Of a stretch of DNA of 64,000 nt, positions 45,841 to 57,004 are shown piece by piece. The stretch covers positions 88,018,183 to 88,082,182 of the forward strand of contig OZ020589.1 in assembly GCA_963971535.1 (NCBI GenBank), given 5' to 3'. The position numbers were made by a program, and so were the translations under genes. Position 1 is the first letter of the stretch; the number at the start of each line of letters is the position of its first letter. The notes beneath the pieces are model-generated. The model had not been told where the DNA came from. It ran no database searches and was given only the letters and a program-made list of their open reading frames with translations. This DNA is from Notolepis coatsorum. Its lineage: Eukaryota > Chordata > Actinopteri > Aulopiformes > Paralepididae.

Positions 45841-46744
45841 AGCTCTTGGAATGGGTGTCTGGGAGGAAGTGGGGGGTCTTTCGATGTTGATTAAACGGCA
45901 AGCAACTAATGTCATGAGTGCCAAATTAAAGGACAATAAATCCAATCTAACTGAAATTGTGTAGCACAGACCTTTTCTATGGATCAAAACCTCAATATTA
46001 TTATGGTGTAGTTAATACTTCATGTATCCTTAATCCCTAGGCTAATGAGGCACTAAAATGTTAGTAAAAAAAAAAAACATATGCCAATGACAGGAAGTAA
46101 CGGTATATGTATGTGTGTGTCTCTGTGTGTGTGTGTGTGTGTGTGTGCACTGTGCATGAGTGCACATCTAGGGGCGGTGTGTAGATTTGGTCTCCCTGAT
46201 GTTGACTCCTTAGCCACAGCCTTGGGTTGTTTAATACTGGACAAGTGTTTCATAACGGCCGTTGTGTGGGCCGGTTTCGGGGCCGGTGCGTGGGCCGGTG
46301 TGTGGGCTGGTGCGTCTGAATGTCCCGGGCTGAATTTGTGTCCCAGTCCGCCACTGATTGACAGGCAGTTAGAGTAAGATCCACTACAGGATAGCTCGTC
46401 AGTGTCACAATAAGCGGTTATGTGAAAAGGCCACATTGCCAGTGGTGCTTTTTTCCTATTGCTAGGTTTTTTGTGAGTTTTTCCTTACCTTCGTGTGGGG
46501 TATGTCTGGGAGTGTTGCATTCATTTATTTATTTTACATTTTATTTTGGATTTCATGGTGTTTTGTTTTGTTCTCGATTTATTGTGATGTTTCTTCTTGA
46601 CTTGTTTAAAGAAGATGTGTCCGGCCCATGGGGACATTTTTGTGTTGTCGGGCCTTACAAATAAATTTTATTTTATTTAGGGGGAGTTCACCCAAAACAA
46701 ACTAAAAGTTGCCACAAGCAGGACTTGAACCAGAAGATCTGATT

Positions 46745-48490
46745 TATATGTTTAGCATATAAAGTATGATTTTAATAAGGGTTAGATTAACGGTTATGTT
46801 TAGCGTATAATGTTTGATTTTAATAAGGGTTCGATTAACGGTTCTGTTTAGCGTATAAAGTTTGATTTTAATAAGGGTTAGATTGACGCCTATGTTTATC
46901 GTATAAAGTTTGATTTGAATAAGGGTTCGATTAACGGTTCTGTTTAGCGTATAAAGTTTGATTTTAATAATGGTTAGATTAGCGGTTATGTTTATCGTAT
47001 AAAGTTTGATTTTAATAAGGGTTCGATTAACGGTTCTGTTTAGCGTATAAACTTTGATTTCAATAAGAGTTAGATTGACGGTTCTGTTTAGCGTATAAAG
47101 TTTGATTTTAATAAGGGTTAGATTGACGCCTATGTTTATCGTATAAAGTTTGATTTGAATAAGGGTTCGATTAACGGTTCTGTTTAGCGTATAAAGTTTG
47201 ATTTTAATAATGGTTAGATTAGCAGTTATGTTTATCGTATAAAGTTTGATTTTAATAAGGGTTAGATTAACGGTTATGTTTAGCGTATAAACTTTGATTT
47301 CAATAAGAGTTAGATTGACGGCTATGTTTAGCGTATAACGTTTGATTTCAATAAGAGTTAGATTGACGGCTATGTTTAGCGTATAAAGTTTGATTTGAAT
47401 AAGGGTTAGATTTAACGGTTATGTTTAGCGTATAAAGTTTGATTTTAATAAGGGTTCGATTAACGGTTCTGTTTAGCGTATAAAGTTTGATTTTAATAAG
47501 GGTTAGATTTAACGGTTCTGTTTAGCGTATAAAGTTTGATTTGAATAAGGGTTAGATTTATCGGTTATGTTTAGCGTATACATTTTTATTTTAATAAGGG
47601 TTCGATTAACGGTTCTGTTTAGCGTATAAAGTTTGATTTTAATAAGGGTTCGATTAACGGTTCTGTTTAGCGTATAAAGTTTGATTTCAATAAGAGTTAG
47701 ATTGACGGCTATGTTTAGCGTATAAAGTTTGATTTGAATAAGAGTTAGATTGACGGCTATGTTTAGCGTATAAAGTTTGATTTCAATAAGAGTTAGATTG
47801 ACGGCTATGTTTAGCATATAAAGTATGATTTTAATAAGGGTTAGATTAACGGTTATGTTTAGCGTATAAAGTTTGATTTTAATAAGGGTTAGATTAACGG
47901 TTATGTTTAGCGTATAAAGTTAGATTTGAATAAGGGTTAGATTAACGGTTATGTTTAGCGTATAAAGTTAGATTTGAATAAGGGTTAGATTAACGGTTAT
48001 GCTTAGCGTATAAAGTTTGATTTGAATAAGGGTTCGATTAACGGTTCTGTTTAGCGTATAAAGTTTGATTTCAATAAGGGTTAGATTGATGGCTATGTTT
48101 AGCATATAACGTTTGATTTTAATAAGGGTTCGATTAACGGTTCTGTTTAGCGTATAAAGTTTGATTTTAATAAGGGTTAGATTGACGGCTATGTTTAGCG
48201 TATAAAGTTTGATTTTAATAAGGGTTAGATTAACGGTTATGTTTAGCGTATAAACTTTGATTTCAATAAGAGTTAGATTGACGGCTATGTTTAGCGTATA
48301 ACGTTTGATTTCAATAAGAGTTAGATTGACGGCTATGTTTAGCGTATAAAGTTTGATTTGAATAAGGGTTAGATTTAACGGTTATGTTTAGCGTATAAAG
48401 TTTGATTTTAATAAGGGTTCGATTAACGGTTCTGTTTAGCGTATAAAGTTTGATTTTAATAAGGGTTAGATTTAACAGCTATGTTTAGCA
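46745..48490. repeat. 48-bp minisatellite (GTTTAGCGTATAAAGTTTGA...)
   Basis: About 36 units of 48 bp (occasionally 49), with the core GTTTAGCGTATAAAGTTTGA, TTTTAATAAGGGTTAGATT and AACGGTTAT. Variant sets (GACGGCTAT, AACGGTTCT, GAATAAGGGTTCG) recur in blocks of several units, for example 46860-47050 versus 47095-47290, indicating higher-order duplication. Confidence 0.95.
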
Positions 48491-48834
48491 TATAGCGCTT
48501 GAAGTGTGTCTCTGGCTGCAGTGTGGAGGTCTGTGCACTCGCCCACCAACACGGCGCCCTGGGTTCGTCTCCTGGCTGATGTATACAGTACAGCAGGGGC
48601 TGCCGGCCACACACAGTGTGTGAAGAACACACCCAGAGGTCGTGGGACCGGCAGGACCAGCATGACAGTGTGACACAGGGGGCATGAGAATGCGTTCCTC
48701 CATGAACTCACAATAACCTTCCACGGAATTTGTTGTGACATCCAACCCAAACATCAATTATTATTATTTCTTTTGAATGACATACCAAAATGTATATCCC
48801 AGACCGTATTTTATTCTTTATTCTTATTTTAAAT
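48491..48834. other. Intron 2 sequence, no feature recognised
   Basis: GC-richer stretch 48500-48720 with no convincing tRNA or ORF; the GGGTTCGTCTCCTGG at 48560 resembles a B box but no tRNA fold is evident. Confidence 0.4.
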
Positions 48835-49287
48835 TTTTTTTATCCACTTTTTCTCCCCATTTTTCTATTTTTCTCCCATCCCAATTTCGTATTTCCAATT
48901 CTTCCCTCGCTCCCCTGTCTTGAACGTTGCTAGACTATGCCTCCCACTGGTCGGCTGTAGTGAGGATAGAAGCCTTGCATCACGTGTCCCCTCCGGTACA
49001 TGAGGAGGCAGCCTGTCGCATCTTTTCACCGCAGCAGCTCGAACTCTCAGTGGCGAGGAGTAACGTGTGGGAGGCTCACGCGTCCCCCGATACTTCCTGA
49101 TTCCGCCGCACCGGCGTCACCCAACCGACCTGTAGGAGTCGCTGTCCACAACGTCCAATCCCCACCCACCGGCTTTCCCACCCTCTAACACTGCCAATTG
49201 TGTTAGTATGACGGCCGGCCAAGCCGGTAGCAACGCCGAGAGCTGGGCTCGATACCAGCATCTCCTGCGTTAGTGGCGAGCGCCTTC
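48835..49287 (-). mobile_element. tRNA-derived SINE, minus strand (family S2)
   Basis: Long copy with TTTTTATCCACTTTTTCTCC, CTTGAACGTTGCTAGACTATG and CCCACCGGCTTTCCCACC, and tRNA-like head cut at GTTAGTGGCGAGCGCC. It matches 52330-52804. Confidence 0.82.
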
Positions 49288-49435
49288 TTTATTCTTATTT
49301 TTTATATTATTATATTCTTATTCTTATTTTAGTCCTAATGACTACCTAAATGTTTATTGTTTACTGTGAGCGATCTGTAGTGCCGGATCTTTCCCTCGGG
49401 ATAAATAAAGGATTTCTATTCTATTCTATATCTAT
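49288..49435 (+). mobile_element. LINE 3' end with (ATTCT)n tail
   Basis: GTGAGCGATCTGTAGTGCCG, CCCTCGGGATAAATAAAGG and (TTCTA)n; same tail type as 30715-30885 (inverted) and 35730-35800. Confidence 0.75.
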
Positions 49436-49554
49436 GACCTTAGTCTACCTTGCAATCAATATCTGATTTTATTTTTTTTATAATAATCATAAAAAAGAAA
49501 ATACTAACCTTCGTACTGTCTTCTACTATTATGCACTTTGCTACTAAGTAATCT

Positions 49555-49755
49555 ACCTTGCCTATATTACTACCTACTATGCTTATGTCTATACTACTAT
49601 GCACTCAAGACTGTAGCACTCAAGTTCAACACTGTTTGATGAACAATGTTACCTTTATAACCTGCCAGAGTTGTACCCTTCCTGCTGTCTTGTTGTACAC
49701 AACTTGTAAGCCGCTTTGGATAAAAGCATCAGCTAAATGACTGAATGTAAATGTG
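49555..49755 (+). mobile_element. L2-like 3' tail
   Basis: TTGTAAGCCGCTTTGGATAA, AAGCATCAGCTAAATGACTG and AATGTAAATGT match the 3' end of the L2 fragment at 59140-59887. Confidence 0.8.
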
Positions 49756-50220
49756 AGAGAACATTGTCCTCCTCAGTGTGTTATTTTGTGACAAAACTGA
49801 AGGAAAAGCCAATGAAATATAGAATAGCACAATGCCAAGGCTGAAGCGTTTAATGACAACGTATAAGCATCAGCTTCCTGCAGTGGCTGGTGCCCTTGCC
49901 TATATATGGCAACCATTCCATTCCATTCCAAGCCAAGTCTCACTGAGTGGCATTTACATCATGCACTTCAAAGCAATCCATTAAGGTTCTGTGTAAATTC
50001 GCGGGCATCTCGTCATCAATCCGCCTGAACCGATACATGAACGTGACACCTTTTCCATTTCAAGACGGCGTAACTCCTCTTCGTTAGAGTAGTGTTTACG
50101 CTCTGGAGAATCAATCTTTTTGTCACTATGTTCCCGCCAGCTGCCATCCATGGAGAAAGCCTTGTCCCCAACGACTATTTCAAACATGTAAACCAAATTG
50201 TACCGGTGAAATTCAGGGCT
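49756..50220. other. Intron 2 sequence, no feature recognised
   Basis: No gene or element end is seen. A minus-strand frame (49981-50196) has no recognisable domain. Confidence 0.4.
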
Positions 50221-50224
50221 GCTC

Positions 50225-50975
50225 CAGTCTAAAAGAGAATGGTTTGCTACTTAAATCTCAAGCTACATGGTCATACTTCCTTTGCACAATCCTTCTTCCA
50301 AGTTGCTGCTCCCAGCAGTTGGAACGAGATGAAAAAGACATTGAAAATGGACAAATTGATCCCCCTCACTACTTTTAAGGACTCTATCGCAGAGTTGTTT
50401 ACACACACAGCTGTCACCCAGCCTTTTAACTGTAATCTGACTGTTCTGCTTCATGTATGCCCCTTTGTAATTTTATTTGGTTGTTTGATGTGTTTTAATT
50501 ATTTCCCTTTCCTCTGTGATGTTATGTACCATCTGTCTCTTTTCTATTTATTGAATTAATACATTTATTTATTTATTTGTTGTCCCCTTTCCGTGTTACC
50601 CTTCAAGGGGACCTTTTGTCCTCTCGCCAGGCCGACATAAGTAAAACTGCAACACACCTGCAACTGTCAGTCACCCAGCCTTTTAACTGTAAATAGTTTT
50701 CTGCTTCATATATTAGATAGCTTGTCATTTTATTTGGTTGTTTGTTTGGTCTGTGTTTTATTTAATTTCCTTACATCTGTGATGTATGCATCGTCTGTGT
50801 CTAATAGTCTGGATTGTTCTTATTGTTTTATTTATTTATTTTTAATGTATTTTATTTATTTGTCCCCTTTCCCTGTTACCCTTCGAGAGGCCCTGTGTCC
50901 TCTGACCAGGCCGTCATTGTAAGTAAGAATGAGTTTTTAACTGACCTTCCTGCGTAAATAAAGATACAAATATAT
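50225..50975 (+). mobile_element. LINE C-terminal fragment with duplicated 3' UTR
   Basis: A frame reads GHTSFAQSFFQVAAPSSWNEM, then LIPLTTFKDSIAELF, the end of an L2/Rex-type RT. Two 3' UTR copies follow (50395-50650, 50670-50960), both with CACCCAGCCTTTTAACTGTA and CCCTTTCCCTGTTACCC. The end GTAAATAAAGATACAAATA then (TA)n. Confidence 0.75.
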
Positions 50976-51925
50976 ATATATATATATTACTTCATCTCGT
51001 GGCATCAGCAAAAAAAAGGTTTTGTCTCAAAGGATAGAGTTGTAAAGAAGCATATAGACATTTTCATAAGTATTTTGTTGATGTTCCGTTGCTAGGGGAA
51101 CAGCTTGCTGGTATTAATGGCTATGTGAACGCACTTATTACATTCTAAAAGGTCACTTCATGACAGATCATTTTAATAAACAGGTATGCAAGTTGTTCTC
51201 GTAATACCGTCCTTTAAATGGAACATAATCTGCTCAATGAACTACCTAAACGGATAACGTATAACGTATGAAGTATATCACGCCATACTATATTATTATT
51301 AGTATGCATATTATGCATACTGCACCTGTGTGTATACTTACTTACTTATAGTATATATTTACATTATAGTGACTATTGTACCGCGCAGCCGATCTGCTCA
51401 TGCAACTCTTGTATTAACATCACACAGATAATTAGTTGTCATGTCTTGTCCTCTGCGCCCCAGCAACAGTGATTCATCAACGCCTGTCGTCTGTGAGACA
51501 AATAGAACAGCACTGGGCTATTGGTCCACTCAGACCCTCTGTACTGTGTCCCATGTCCAAATGCAGAGGCACTCCAGGTCATAAAAGATCCCACTGATGT
51601 TGAGCGTGTGTGTGTGTGTGTGGGGGGGGGGGGGGGGCAGTATATGAATGCCCTGCACACAAAACAATTGTGTACAAAAAGTAAGACTGACCTGATTCTA
51701 AGCTTCATTATCATCAAATAATCAAAGCCACGGCTTCCAACAACTGTAGAACTAACGGCTGCAGAACTTGTAGGAACGTCTGACCACTACGTGTGTCTGA
51801 TTCTTAACTACCAAAACCTGCACGGACTATAACGTATGACGTATATCATATACAGACCCTCACCTGCTCTGCACCTCATTTATACTTTTACTCATAGTAT
51901 ATATTCAGATGAAATATTTTTTTAT
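50976..51925. other. Intron 2 sequence; small TG/G microsatellite at 51605-51637
   Basis: (GT)n followed by 16 G at 51622-51637. Otherwise no feature recognised. Confidence 0.45.
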
Positions 51926-52230
51926 TGCCTATATTTATTATAACGTATAATATAACCGATAGGGCATACAGACCCTCATCTGCACCTTTGTTTACACCAT
52001 TTATTTTCCTCATATTTTTATATTCAGAGTTAATTATATTGTTTGCACTGTTTATTTTTCTCATATTTCAATATTCAGATAACATTTTATTGCCTATATT
52101 TATGTATTTATTTTATTACCCTGCCCATACCTGTACCTCCCCTCTCCCATGCTGCTATGATGCCTGAATTTCCCCAAGGGGATCAATAAAGGAATATCTT
52201 ATCTTATCTGATCTTATCTTATCGTATCTG
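51926..52230 (+). mobile_element. LINE 3' UTR, second copy of the 25225-25712 family
   Basis: ATAACCGATAGGGCATACAG, CACCTTTGTTTACACC, ACCTGTACCTCCCCT and the end GAATTTCCCCAAGGGGATCA then (ATCTT)n. Confidence 0.75.
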
Positions 52231-52329
52231 ATCTTACGTGCAAAGTGTCCTGTGATGAGAGCTAGGGCAGATAGGTTTTCTGAAAGTTGTCATGACTATG
52301 TGTCCTTGTCTAAGAATAACTGCTTTTAT

Positions 52330-52804
52330 TTTATTTTATTTTGTATCTACTTTTTCTCCTTATTTTCTATTTTCCAATTTCGTATTGCCAATTCTCCCCT
52401 TCAATTCTCCCCTCCCCTGTCTTGAACGTTGCTAGACTATGCCTCCCACTGGTCGGCTGTAGTGAGGATAGAAGCCTTGCATCATGTGTCCCCTCCGGTA
52501 CACGAGGAGGCAGCCTGTCCCATCTTTTCACCAGACAGCGCAGACTCTCAGTGGCGAGGAGTAATGTGTGGGAGGCTCACGCTGCCCCCGATACTTCCTG
52601 ACTCTGCTGTACAGGCGTCACCCAACCGACCTGTAGGAGTCGCTGTCGTCCAATCCCCACCCATCGACTTTCCACCCGCTACCTCTGCCAATTGAGATAG
52701 TATGACGACTGGCCCAAGCCGCAGGCAATGCTGACTCCGGGAGTCGAGACCGCAGCCTCTTGCATTGGTGACGAGCGCAATCTCCACTACGCCACCCAGC
52801 CGCC
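52330..52804 (-). mobile_element. tRNA-derived SINE, minus strand (family S2), near complete
   Basis: Read on minus, the tRNA-like head at 52804-52735 includes GGCGGCTGGGTGGCGTAGTG and the B box equivalent near 52745. The body shares GACCTGTAGGAGTCGCTGT with the other two copies. The tail is T-rich on plus at 52320-52380. Confidence 0.83.
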
Positions 52805-53180
52805 TACAGAATAACTGCTTTTCAAAACAAATGTTTAATCAGTATTTCTATAAACTACTTCTTATGCCAATATAGGCACATTTTGGAGTGGTAAATAAAT
52901 CAAAGAAAAATTAAGCATTTGAATCTTGATTTTGCCCTTGGTTACCATGGAATCGATTGAAGCTTTGAAGCCTTCATAAAAAGTGGTGAAAAAAGTGGTT
53001 GTTGGGTGTTTGCCGGCCAATCAGCAGAGTAGTGACTGAAAGCAGAGGACAAAGGATCAGGAGGCAGAGAGTGAAGAGCACAGAGAGAACGTGGACGCTA
53101 TGTTGTCTTGATGCCCTTACTGACTTAAGAGAAGTAAGGTGCGATAAGGTGATAAGGTCGCTATCACACAAGGTATTGCC
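52805..53180. other. Intron 2 sequence, no feature recognised
   Basis: No gene or element end recognised. Confidence 0.4.
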
Positions 53181-53186
53181 AGTGGT

Positions 53187-53815
53187 GGAAAGTAACTAAG
53201 TATTTTTAGTACTCAAGTACTGTACTTTATGTGAGTGTTTTCATTTTAGGGAACTTTATACTTTTACTCCACTACATTTCAAAGGAAATATTGTACTTTT
53301 TACTCCACTACATTTATCTGAACCCATCGGTTACTAGTTACTTTGAAGAAAAGGATTTCACATAGAAAACATGGTAAAAATGTACGAAGATTATATCCTT
53401 TCACAGTGGAAATAATCAGAGCAGCATAAGTCTGGTTCCTGACAGGGAGCGAGCGAGCGAACTGGAGACGAAATCGAGCGCGACACTGTCCTGATATGAG
53501 GCGGCGCGTGTCCGAGTGTGTCTGTGTGTGTGTGTTTACCTGGAAGCACAGGGGGCAAAGCAGCCTGCGATTCTCGACCAATAAAACGTGTTTAGGGGCG
53601 GGACTTGGCCGCGTAATCGCTCAACTAGAGACACAGCGAGCGAATATTTGAGGGGTGAGCGACATCGCCGCTCAGTTCGCTGTCGCTCACGGCAGGTCAG
53701 GATAGTCTGATTGAAACGAATACATTTTAATCACTTTCGCAATCACGCTCGCTCGCGTCGCTGCCTGTAACTGGACCACGCACCACTTTAACATAACCTA
53801 TAGAGTTAATCAATA
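53187..53815. mobile_element. Dispersed element (CAGTGGTGGAAAGTAACTAAG end) with a nested GAGCGAGCGAG palindromic MITE
   Basis: The left end CAGTGGTGGAAAGTAACTAAG and following TACTCAAGTACTGTACTTTA are typical of a hAT-like MITE. AGAAAAGGATTTCACATAGA and GACCACGCACCACTTTAACA match 32218-32420. Between them, about 53430-53772, lies a segment whose ends (CTGACAGGGAGCGAGCGAGC and CGCTCGCTCGCGTCGCTGCC) are inverted copies. Confidence 0.65.
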
Positions 53816-54474
53816 ATATACAAATAATCCATTAGAAGACAAAGTCCTCCTATGACTATTAGTCCACTAAGACTTTCTTTAGTGGAGGACAAAAAATCAC
53901 AAGTTCCTGAATTGTGGAACTAACTAAATCTACAATGTCCACACTCTTATCAATGACTGGAATTGCCTACAGTACTTAGCCGTGAGAACACAAAGAATTC
54001 TATAATGCCTTGTCTCCACTAGCCAGGGTTTAGCCGTGTGGCCTGTCTGGCACATAGTAACCATCTCCATTGTCTTTAGAATGTGGATAAACCTGGCTGG
54101 ACCCCGGCTGAGGCAGCCACCTTTCACAACCTGGCCAAAACTGTCTGGGACTGGTTTAGCTTGTGTACCACAGTTGCTGGTGTGAATTTTAAAAGGTTGC
54201 CTAGCAGGAGAGTTTACAAGACATGCAATGGAGACACAAACCCAACCATACCATACCATGCTAGATGATGGATAACCCCAGCCAGGCTGAACAGAGCTAA
54301 TGGAGACAAGACGTACATTCAGATAGAAATGTCTTGGTATATGATTGCCCTGTGTCAAGGTGAAACTATATTTCTTCGCCAGTATTCACAACACATCCAA
54401 TTTCTGTTTCCTCTTCTTCTTTTTAATGGCAGTTAACAACCATGTATACCTTTAAAAGTAAGATTTTAACTTAC
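53816..54474. other. Intron 2 sequence adjoining exon 2, no element recognised
   Basis: Contains a weak inverted repeat: CCATTGTCTTTAGAATGTGG at 54067 and CTAATGGAGACAAGACG at 54297, plus CCTTGTCTCCACTAGCCAGG at 54008. This may be a degenerate MITE of about 300 bp. The rest is unassigned. Confidence 0.4.
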
Positions 54475-56274
54475 AAGATCTCGTCGTTATCGAACTCCAG
54501 CACTCCATGCGTGTCCTCGAAGTCCTCTCCGCCTCCTTTTGCGGTGCCCTCAATGGTTTTGTATGGAACCACCACGACCCCGCGGGCGCCCGAGGTGCGG
54601 ATAACCTTCACCTCCATCATGCCGATGCTCTCACTCACCGTCACCACCGGCTCTTCAAACGTGAAGATCCCAGCGTGGTCGTCGTCAAAGATAGTGACAG
54701 TGGCCGAGCAGGGTAGACCCAGGCCCGCTAAGTCGTCAATGTGATTCGCCTTGTGATGTACCGAGCTGGCGCCCTCGGAGATGACCTTCACGTTGCTAAG
54801 GTGAACCAGAAAATGCTCGTCCTCTTCAAAGATGTCGTCGTCAATGATGTCGATCCTGATCTCCTTCTCGGTCTCGCCAGGCTTGAACATCACGGTGCCC
54901 TCTGTGAACTGGTAGTCTGAACCGGCGTTAGCCGTGACGTCTTCAGTGCGGTATTCCACCGAGACGGTGCTTGTCAGGTCCCCGCCGCGGCGCACCACGT
55001 TCAGGGCTACGGTGCTGCAGTTCTCCAGGCATTGATACGCACCGGGGTCGAAATAGATCTTGGACGAGAAGTCATTCTGTAAAACCTCCAAACAGATGTC
55101 GTGCTGGATGGCTTTCTTGGCCTGGTCGGCTGCGTGTTTCTTCAGAACGTTCCCCGCTCCTGTCATTAGTCTGGTCGCCTGGCAACGGTAGAAGGCGCGG
55201 CTCTTCTGCTGCTGGGTCAACACCTGGTAATTAGCCAGCTCTATCAGCTGCTCCGTCTCCTTCTCCGGGTGTTTCTGCTTTAGTTCCTTCAGGATCCGCG
55301 CCATCTCTTTCCTTGTCTCCTCCTCCTCCAGGTCCTTCATCACCACGTCCATCAACTCCTCTCTGTCCATCTCAATGTCTACCTTGGGAGGAAGCTGCGG
55401 CTCTCCCTCCGTCTCGATGATAATTCCTTTCCTCTTCCCGGCTCTGTAGCGCTTGTACATGTACTTGTAGAAAAGGAGTCTCCGGTCGGCGACGTAAGCT
55501 AATCCGACACACAGGGGGAAGAAGAACAGGGTGAGGAGGCCCTCCCAAACCTCCACGACTCCCGGAGAGATGACGGCTAAGATCAGGTAGAGCCACACGT
55601 ATGCGAATATACTCCAAGTGGCGGTGACGAAGAACACCCTCAAATGCTTGACTTTCCTGTGCTCGCCGTCGGGGATGACCGAGACACAGAGGCCAATGAT
55701 GACGAACATGTTGAAGGCGGCGCTCCCGACAATGGTATTCGGACCCAGCTGCCCCGCTTTAAAGTCGTGACCGCATACTTCCACGACCGAGAGCAGGATC
55801 TCCGGGGCTGAGGAACCTAAGGCCATGAGGGTCAGATTGGATACCGTTTCGTTCCACACGCGCACAGTCGTGGTGATTTTCTCACCGTTCGCTTTCTTGA
55901 TGGTTATCACCCTCTCTTGGGAGGTGATGACCTCGATGGACGCCATGAAGCGGTCGGCGATGATGGACACCCCGAGGAACATGTAGAACAAGGCCACGAA
56001 GTAGATGGTCGCTCTGGCCAGCCTGTCCGTTAACCCCGGGTTCAAGGGCATCCATATGGGCAGAATGACCCCCTCCATGCACTCGGTGTTCCCGCCACAT
56101 TTGGTTTCGTTGCTTAGCGTAGCGTTACTATCCAACGTGTGAGTCTGGGCGGAGCCCCCGGCTACTGCATGTTTAATTTGGAACGATATTACGGCCAGCA
56201 GTAAGGTGAGTTGCGAGGCGAGAAACAAGGATCGCGTCCCAGTTTGCCCCATGATGACGTGTTACGCCTTTGCC
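54475..56274 (-). CDS. slc8a1: Exchanger exon 2: N terminus, TM block 1, XIP region, CBD1 and start of CBD2
   Basis: This exon carries a 592-codon reading frame from the ATG at 56252 to a split codon at the donor (exon end 54475, then GTAAG). A good acceptor (polypyrimidine tract, then CGCAG) sits at 56275-56280, so the exon also holds about 22 nt of 5' leader. The protein begins with a hydrophobic signal-like segment (about residues 8-32), with N-glycosylation sequons at 43 and 48. Several membrane helices span 77-255. The alpha-1 repeat has GSSAPE at 146-151, and Glu151 and Glu158 match the ion-binding acids of NCX1. A basic, aromatic XIP-like autoinhibitory stretch lies at 256-276. A charged cytosolic loop runs to about 395. 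CBD1 (Calx-beta) covers about 397-530, with calcium-ligand acid clusters DDDIFEEDE (471-479) and DDDHAG (523-528). CBD2 starts at about 531 and continues in exon A or B. Making this half as one large exon is typical of vertebrate SLC8 genes. No stop or frameshift interrupts it. Confidence 0.95.
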
Positions 56275-56390
56275 CTGCGGAGACATAGACAAGGGCAATT
56301 AGTACAAGTGGCACAAAGCGGATTCATGTGCATAATCACGCACATACATCCCAACACTGTGAACAGTCCTGCTGCAGAGTTACGGGGAGT

Positions 56391-56718
56391 TAAAGGAACA
56401 CGCCAACATTTGGGGAAATTAGCTTATCGTCTTCTCCAGAGAGAAAAGAAGATAGATACCAGTTTCCTCTCTGTGCGTTCAGTAGAAAGCTAACTGGCTA
56501 ACTAGCTTAGCACAATGATTGGAAGAGGACAGTGCTGGTTATCCTAGGCATTGTCCAACTAACACCTCTCCTGAAGGCTAACCGGCACTGTCCGCTTCCA
56601 TTCATTGTGCTAAGCTAGGCTAACGTGCAGCTAGATAGCTCTCTACTGAACGCACAGAGGGGAAACTGGTATCTATCTTCTTGCCTCTCTATTCCCCAAA
56701 TGTTGGCGTGTTCCTTTA
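56391..56718. mobile_element. Palindromic MITE (TAAAGGAACACGCCAAC ends)
   Basis: The 328-bp element starts TAAAGGAACACGCCAACATT and ends with the exact inverse; the arms stay complementary for about 130 bp each (GTGCGTTCAGTAGA / TCTACTGAACGCAC; TTAGCACAATGA / TCATTGTGCTAA). It is flanked by T..A, so the target duplication is short (TA, TTA or TTAA). It lies about 120 bp upstream of the exon 2 acceptor. Confidence 0.85.
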
Positions 56719-57004
56719 ATTAGTTGGAATTAGCACTGCAAGTTTCCACGGTGTGTTAAAACGAGTTGAGTGAAATAAAAGAGAGTCCTGAAGCTTCACA
56801 GGCACATGCGTTTCGAGAACAGTGTGCAATTAAGAAAGAATTACAATCGAATATCTAATGAACTATATAACAAACATCTCTCTGATTGAGTCAATTAGAC
56901 CAAAGCCTGGGACAAACTACAATGTAGATATGTCATGTGCAAAGCCCTCATTAATGAGCTGTTAACTTAGATGATTTCTGTGTTTTCCTATGATTTCCTT
57001 AGAT

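Noticed and set aside
48540..48580. Possible tRNA (B-box-like GGGTTCGTCTCCTGG)
   Set aside because: No matching acceptor stem or anticodon arm could be drawn around it.
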